The notes under the pieces: model-generated | Databases searched by the model: none | Seen by the model: only the letters and a program-made list of their open reading frames with translations | What the model was told of the DNA's origin: nothing | Part shown: positions 59,711 to 64,000 of the stretch, one piece after another | How positions within the stretch are numbered: position 1 is the stretch's first letter | How the letters are laid out: the number at the start of each line of letters is the position of its first letter | Program-made: the position numbers and the translations under genes | Origin: Jiangella asiatica | Lineage (GTDB): Bacteria; Actinomycetota; Actinomycetes; Jiangellales; Jiangellaceae | DNA length: 64,000 bases | NCBI RefSeq assembly: GCF_004349065.1 | Contig: NZ_SMKZ01000024.1 | Location: 1-64,000, forward strand | Direction of reading: 5' to 3'

Positions 59711-62008
59711 CTAGCCTACGAGGTCGAGCGCTGCGCGGAAGATGCTGTCGGTGTCGATGCCGTGGTGGCGGTAGACGTCCTCGAGTGAGCCGGACTGGCC
59801 GAACCCGGCGACGCCGAGGGCGAGGTGGTCGACCCGGTGGACGGTGGCGAGGAATGCCAGGGTGTGCGGGTGCCCGTCGAGAACGGTGACGAGCGGGCAA
59901 GCCCGGCCGGCGGGCAGCAGCTGGTCGAGGATCCAGGACGGGGCGTCGTCGCGGCCATGGCGGGCCTGGATGGCGCGGAACAGCAGGTCCGGGCTGGTGA
60001 CGCAGACGACGTCGGCGGCGACCCCGCTCTCGGCCAGCCGGTCGGCCGCGTCCAGCGCCTCGGGAAGGACGGCGCCCATGGCCGCGATGGTGACGTCCGG
60101 CCGGGCGGCCCGTCGCAGCGGGTAGCCGCCCGCCACGGCCTGCCGCCGGCGCCGCTCCCGGGCGGCCGGGTCGGCGGGCACGGCGGCGAGGGTCTGGTCG
60201 ACGGGACGCGTGGACAGCCGCAGGTACGCCGACGAGCCGTCCGGCCGCCCGAGCCGGGCCAGCGCGGCGAGCAGGGTCCATTCCAGGTCGAGGGCGAACG
60301 CCGGCTCGTAGCTGACGCAGCCGGGTTGTTCCAGCCCGATGGACGGCGTGATGATCGACTGGTGCGCGCCACCCTCGGAGGCCAGCGTGACGCCGGACGG
60401 CGTGCCGACCAGGATCGACTGGCCGCCGGCGTAGATGCCGAACGTCCACGGCTCCAGCGCCCGGGCGACGAACGGGTCATAGAGGACGCCGATGGGCAGC
60501 AGCGGCTCGCCCCACCGGCTCCACGTCGCGCCCAGTTCGCCGAGCAACCCGACCAGGTTGGTCTCGGCGATGCCCAGCTCGATGTGCTGCCCGGTCGGCC
60601 GCTCGCGCCAGTGCAGGATGGTCTCGGGGTCGTCGGCGAACCAGTCCACCCGTTCGCGCGGCGACCAGACGCCGACCTTGTTCACCCAGCCGCCCAGGTT
60701 GGTCGAGGACGAGACGTCCGGGCTGACGGTCACGACCCGCCGGGCCGCGTCCGGCGCCTGCCGGGTCAGGTCGACCAGCGCCCGGCCGAGCGCGGCCTGG
60801 GTGGTCGCGGAGCCGCTCGGCGTCCGGCCGAGGTCCACCGGCAGCTCCGGCGCGGCTGCCGGGCGAAGGGTCGGCGGCGACAGCCGCTCCGCCGTCGTCG
60901 CGCACAGCCGGGCGGCGTCGGTGCCGTCGGCGAACCGTTCCCACGGCCGGTCCGGGTCGATGCCCATGGTGGCGGCGAGGTCGCGCAGCTGCGCGTCTGT
61001 GAGCAGGGCGGAGTGGTTCTGCGGGTGGCCCTCGGTGGGCAGGCCGTGGCCCTTGATGGTGTAGGCGAAGACCACCGTCGGCAGGGCGTCGTCGATGGCG
61101 GCGAACGCACCGTCCAGTGCGCGCAGGTCGTGGCCGCCGAGGTTGCGCACCGCCTGCCGCAGGCCGGCGTCGTCGAGATCGGCGATCAGGCCGGCGACGG
61201 CGGCGTCGCCGTCCGGCAGCCGGTCACGCAGTTCGGCGGCCGTGCAGCGCAGCAGCCGCTGGTACTCGGGGTTTGACATCTGATCCAGCCGGTCGCGCAG
61301 CGCCGGGCCGCCCGGCCGGGCGAACAGGTCGTCCAGCAGCCGGCCGTACTTCACCGTCAGCACCTGCCAGCCGGCGGCGGCGAACATGCCCTGCAGCCGC
61401 GGGATCGCGATGCCGGGCACGACGCGGTCCAGCGACTGCCGGTTCACGTCGACGAGCCACACCACCTCGCCCAGCTCGGCGACTTGCGGATCGAGGATCG
61501 CCTCCCAGACCGCTCCCTCGTCCAGCTCCGCGTCACCGACCAGCGAGTACTGCCGGCCGGTGCCGTCGCCGCCAAGGTAGCGGCGGGCCAGCGCACCCCA
61601 GATCGGCGCCGTCGCCCCGATGCCGACCGAGCCGGTGGAGTAGTCGACCGGGTCCGGGTCCTTCGACCGGCTCGGGTAGCTCTGCAGGCCGCCGTACTCC
61701 CGCAGCGTCGTCAGCTTCGCCGCGTCCAGCCAGCCGAGCAGGTAGTTGACGGCATGCAGCACCGGCGACGCGTGCGGCTTCACCGACACCCGGTCCTCGG
61801 CGCGCAGGTGCCGGAACCACAGCGACGTCATCAGCGTCGTCATCGACGCCGACGACGCCTGGTGGCCGCCCACCTTCACGCCCGACGGGTTCGGCCGGAC
61901 CCGGTTCGCGTGGTGGACCATCGCCGTCGACAGCCACAGCACCCGCCGCTCGATCTGGCCGAGCACCTCGAGCCGGTCCACCTCCGGCACCGCCGCGGTC
62001 ATCGCCAT
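59711..62008 (-). CDS. AceE/transketolase-like TPP-dependent enzyme
   Basis: A 765-residue TPP enzyme resembling the homodimeric pyruvate dehydrogenase E1 (AceE) or transketolases. Pieces include VKVGGHQASSASMTTLMTSL, the TPP metal motif around SLVGDAELDEGAVWEAI and LGEVVWLVDVNRQSLD, and the second-domain EGGAHQSIITPSIGLEQPG. AceE proteins are usually about 890-910 residues, so this is markedly shorter. GGAGG lies 5 bases before ATG 62008; a longer GTG start at 62020 overlaps that site. No E2 or E3 genes are adjacent, so a full dehydrogenase complex is not indicated here. Downstream of a racemase-like gene and an importer on the same strand. Confidence 0.82.
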   Translation of the reverse strand: MAMTAAVPEVDRLEVLGQIERRVLWLSTAMVHHANRVRPNPSGVKVGGHQASSASMTTLMTSLWFRHLRAEDRVSVKPHASPVLHAVNYLLGWLDAAKLTTLREYGGLQSYPSRSKDPDPVDYSTGSVGIGATAPIWGALARRYLGGDGTGRQYSLVGDAELDEGAVWEAILDPQVAELGEVVWLVDVNRQSLDRVVPGIAIPRLQGMFAAAGWQVLTVKYGRLLDDLFARPGGPALRDRLDQMSNPEYQRLLRCTAAELRDRLPDGDAAVAGLIADLDDAGLRQAVRNLGGHDLRALDGAFAAIDDALPTVVFAYTIKGHGLPTEGHPQNHSALLTDAQLRDLAATMGIDPDRPWERFADGTDAARLCATTAERLSPPTLRPAAAPELPVDLGRTPSGSATTQAALGRALVDLTRQAPDAARRVVTVSPDVSSSTNLGGWVNKVGVWSPRERVDWFADDPETILHWRERPTGQHIELGIAETNLVGLLGELGATWSRWGEPLLPIGVLYDPFVARALEPWTFGIYAGGQSILVGTPSGVTLASEGGAHQSIITPSIGLEQPGCVSYEPAFALDLEWTLLAALARLGRPDGSSAYLRLSTRPVDQTLAAVPADPAARERRRRQAVAGGYPLRRAARPDVTIAAMGAVLPEALDAADRLAESGVAADVVCVTSPDLLFRAIQARHGRDDAPSWILDQLLPAGRACPLVTVLDGHPHTLAFLATVHRVDHLALGVAGFGQSGSLEDVYRHHGIDTDSIFRAALDLVG

Positions 62009-62110
62009 CTCGACCTCCACGCAGTTCGGGCAGAATGCGCTCGATCACAGCACGAGTAGCACATGGTGCACCATCTCCCGATCCAAGATTCAGCACTGTG
62101 CTCACGCAGG

Positions 62111-62839
62111 TCACGCGGACCGCGGGCCGCCTCGCCAGGTGGGCATCGGTCGCGTGCCGACGGCGACGTCGAAGGCGGTGTGCGCGAGCAGGCGGGTGGA
62201 GTCGAGGGTCGGCAGCGGGGAGCTGCCGTCGTCGACCAGCAGCGGGATCTCGGTGCACACCAGCGCCACCGCGTCGCAGCCCCGTCGCTTCAGCCTGTTG
62301 ATGATCTCGACATAGACGCGGCGGGACTCGTCGGTGAAGACTCCCTCGACGAGTTCCTCGAAGATGATGCCGTTGATCGTCGCGCGCTCGTCGGGGTCGG
62401 GCACCATGGAGTCGATGCCGATGCGTCGGAAGGCGTCGGGATACAGGTCGGCGTCCATGGTGTACCTCGTGCCGAGGATCCCCACGGTTCGCCGCCCCTC
62501 CTGCGCGGCTCGTTCGGCCACGATCTCTGCGATGTGCAGGCCCGGGAGGGCCAACGGCTCGGGCGCTGCCTCCAGCGCCAGATGGGCGGTGTTGTCGGGG
62601 CAGACGAAGAAGTCCGCGCCGGCCGCGCGGAGTCGCGTTGCGCTGGTGGTCAGGATGGCGGCGATCGGCGGCAGGTCTCCGGCGTCCCAGGCCGGCATGC
62701 TCTCTCCCATCGCGATACAATCGAGGCTGACATCCGGGTGCAGATGCGGGCCGAGCTGGTCGAACCCGTCCGCACAGAACGTTCGCAGGCACAACGAGGC
62801 GCCCTCGACACTGTGCGCCAGGATTCCGAGATGCTTCAC
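62111..62839 (-). CDS. Aspartate/glutamate racemase family protein
   Basis: A 242-residue protein of the Asp/Glu racemase (YgeA-like) family, which acts by two catalytic Cys. They appear as FFVCPDNTAHLAL and ALVCTEIPLLVDD, the standard CxxN and CTE contexts. The N-terminal GILAHSVEGASLCLRTF and TVGILGTRYTMD are typical. It lies 31 bases from a sugar-type permease and 102 bases from the TPP enzyme, all on the minus strand. The substrate may be an amino acid or a hydantoin-like compound; the family also contains enzymes on other substrates. Confidence 0.88.
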   Translation of the reverse strand: MKHLGILAHSVEGASLCLRTFCADGFDQLGPHLHPDVSLDCIAMGESMPAWDAGDLPPIAAILTTSATRLRAAGADFFVCPDNTAHLALEAAPEPLALPGLHIAEIVAERAAQEGRRTVGILGTRYTMDADLYPDAFRRIGIDSMVPDPDERATINGIIFEELVEGVFTDESRRVYVEIINRLKRRGCDAVALVCTEIPLLVDDGSSPLPTLDSTRLLAHTAFDVAVGTRPMPTWRGGPRSA

Positions 62840-62870
62840 GTGATGGTCCTTCCGGATAGCGTGTGACTGC

Positions 62871-63788
62871 CTAGACGTGGGTGCGTTCGTTGAAGCCGCG
62901 GAGGTAGACCCAGGCCGACGCGATGAGCAACAGGGCCATGCAGACGGCCAGTGCCGAGGCCTGCCCGATCGAGCCGGACTCGAAGGCCAGCGACCGGATG
63001 GCGAGTGGCACGGTCACCGCGGACCCACTCGGACCGCCGCCGGCCGACAACAGGTACGGGATGTCGAAGTCGTACGCCGTCCAGATCGTGCGCAGCAGCA
63101 TGGCCACCAGCAGCACTGGCAGGATCGAGGGCAGCGTCACCGCGCGGAGGCCGGCCCATCGGCCACCACCGTCGATGGAGACCGCCTCGTACAGATCCCG
63201 CGGGATGGTCTGCAGCCGGGCCAGCACCACGATCACGAAGAACGGGGTGTACTTCCACACGTTGACCAGCACCAGCGTCACCATGATGACGTCGGGGTCG
63301 CTGAGCCAACCCAGCGGCGCGTCGATGAGCCCGAGATCGAGCAGGACGTAGTTCGCCAGGCCGGTGACGTCGTTGAACATGTAGCGGAACATCAGCGCGA
63401 CCACGATCGCCGGCACCATGTACGGGAACAGCACCAGGCCACGAGCCAGGCCCTGGCCCCGCAGTCGCGCGTTGAGCAACAGCGCGACCAGCACGCCGAG
63501 GCACACTTGCAGAACCATGTTGGACACAGTCCACACCACGGTCCGCCCGAACGCCGCGCGGAGGTCTGGGTCGGATCCGATCGTGACGAAGTTGTCGATC
63601 CCGATGAACGTGCGGCGGCCGCTGGCGGCGTCGACGTCGGCGAAGCTGTTGAGCAGCGCCGTGAGGAACGGGTAGACCACGAAGAGCGCCAGCAGCGCCG
63701 CGGCCGGTGCGGCGAGCAGGAGGGCGAGCCGCCGGTCGCTCATGGCCGGCCGGCGCGGCGCGCGTACGCGAGTACCGATGACGGCCAT
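62871..63788 (-). CDS. Sugar-type ABC transporter permease (MalF type)
   Basis: A 305-residue permease with about six membrane segments; LALLLAAPAAALLALFVVYP is the first, and the EAA loop is DLYEAVSIDGGGRWAGLRAV. A second typical loop is KYTPFFVIVVLARLQTIP. Start at ATG 63788 overlaps the previous gene's stop by one base (TGATG), so they are coupled. Ligand unknown; the racemase-like gene downstream suggests amino-acid-derived or sugar-acid substrates. Confidence 0.92.
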   Translation of the reverse strand: MAVIGTRVRAPRRPAMSDRRLALLLAAPAAALLALFVVYPFLTALLNSFADVDAASGRRTFIGIDNFVTIGSDPDLRAAFGRTVVWTVSNMVLQVCLGVLVALLLNARLRGQGLARGLVLFPYMVPAIVVALMFRYMFNDVTGLANYVLLDLGLIDAPLGWLSDPDVIMVTLVLVNVWKYTPFFVIVVLARLQTIPRDLYEAVSIDGGGRWAGLRAVTLPSILPVLLVAMLLRTIWTAYDFDIPYLLSAGGGPSGSAVTVPLAIRSLAFESGSIGQASALAVCMALLLIASAWVYLRGFNERTHV

Positions 63789-64000
63789 CAGCCCTTCACC
63801 GCCCCGGCCGCCAGCCCGGAGACCAGCCAACGTTGCGCGACCAGATAGAGCACGACGACGGGCGCCACGATGACCAGACCCGCCGCCATCAGAAGTCCCG
63901 CCGACGTCGTTCCATAGTGCCCCATGAGCAGGTAGGTCGCCGGATTGGCGGTCAGGTTGGAGGTGCTGGTCATGAGCGTGGACGCGTAGAGGTACTCGCT
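63788..64000 (-). CDS. ABC transporter permease, C-terminal part (continues past the window end)
   Basis: The last 70 residues of a permease of the binding-protein-dependent transporter class; the frame is open to the edge of the window. It contains NLTANPATYLLMGHYG and the terminal helix LLMAAGLVIVAPVVVLYLVA, then the conserved QRWLVSGLAAGAVKG end typical of MalG-type permeases. It precedes the permease at 63788 in the same operon. Confidence 0.85.
   Translation of the reverse strand, partial: SEYLYASTLMTSTSNLTANPATYLLMGHYGTTSAGLLMAAGLVIVAPVVVLYLVAQRWLVSGLAAGAVKG

Noticed and set aside
1-64000. tRNA, rRNA, CRISPR arrays, riboswitches, intact transposases
   Set aside because: Scanned for by eye; no cloverleaf, regular spaced repeat, conserved leader motif or DDE/HUH transposase was recognised.

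Overview
The window is GC-rich, dense DNA with many GTG starts, frequent 1-14 base overlaps between neighbouring genes and Tat/lipoprotein export signals. It comes from a high-GC actinomycete chromosome (Streptomyces/Jiangella/Micromonospora-like; the genus cannot be fixed from this window). No rRNA, tRNA, CRISPR array, intact insertion sequence or replication origin was seen.

Region 1 (1-16.7 kb) holds small housekeeping, stress and accessory genes: a Mug-type uracil glycosylase, a DHA2 drug exporter, a NarL-type two-component system, an aldo/keto reductase, an SDR, an autoregulated ArsR-DHFR-like operon, an acetyltransferase, and a two-operon ECF42-type sigma regulon (VOC + flavin-oxidase-like; YCII/DGPF + sigma factor) in which both operons carry the same TGTCGA-N17-CGTC promoter. 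Two intergenic hairpins carry TGATCA in their arms. A methyltransferase, a decayed tyrosine recombinase fragment, a YjbR-like protein, a broken P-loop gene and a class IV aminotransferase follow.

Region 2 (16.9-42.8 kb) is a catabolic and transport block. A minus-strand arm carries an S13 D-Ala-D-Ala peptidase, aldehyde dehydrogenase, sulfatase, family 5 solute-binding lipoprotein and a PucR regulator. Divergent from it is a plus-strand operon that joins a complete polar-amino-acid ABC importer (binding protein, permease, ATPase) to Opp/Dpp-type permeases and a fused double ATPase. A strong bidirectional terminator separates this from a minus-strand operon (class III aminotransferase, DapB-fold dehydrogenase, TPP enzyme). 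Next come a serine hydrolase, an extradiol-dioxygenase-like VOC protein, a flavin monooxygenase, an FAH-family hydrolase (plus strand) and an N-acyl-D-amino-acid deacylase-like amidohydrolase (minus strand). Together they suggest uptake and breakdown of aromatic, possibly sulfated and amino-acid- or D-amino-acid-containing compounds; the substrate is unknown.

Region 3 (42.9-49.5 kb) is a worn accessory stretch: a truncated YCII gene, a lipoprotein, a frameshifted integrase, a TetR repressor with its operator, an ArsR-SRPBCC-DHFR-like operon with a leaderless-type promoter, a cysteine-free HesB-like gene, a frameshifted DHFR-like gene and a PepE-type peptidase.

Region 4 (49.6-58.4 kb) is a LacI-controlled minus-strand sugar operon: binding protein, two permeases, a large TIM-barrel glycosidase-like enzyme, LacI, a mannose-6-phosphate-isomerase-like protein and a zinc alcohol dehydrogenase. 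Its promoter overlaps two tandem 14-bp palindromic operators.

Region 5 (58.5-64 kb) has a small exported protein, a KAP-type ATPase remnant, an AceE/transketolase-like TPP enzyme, an Asp/Glu-racemase-like protein and the start of another sugar-type ABC importer that runs off the end of the window.
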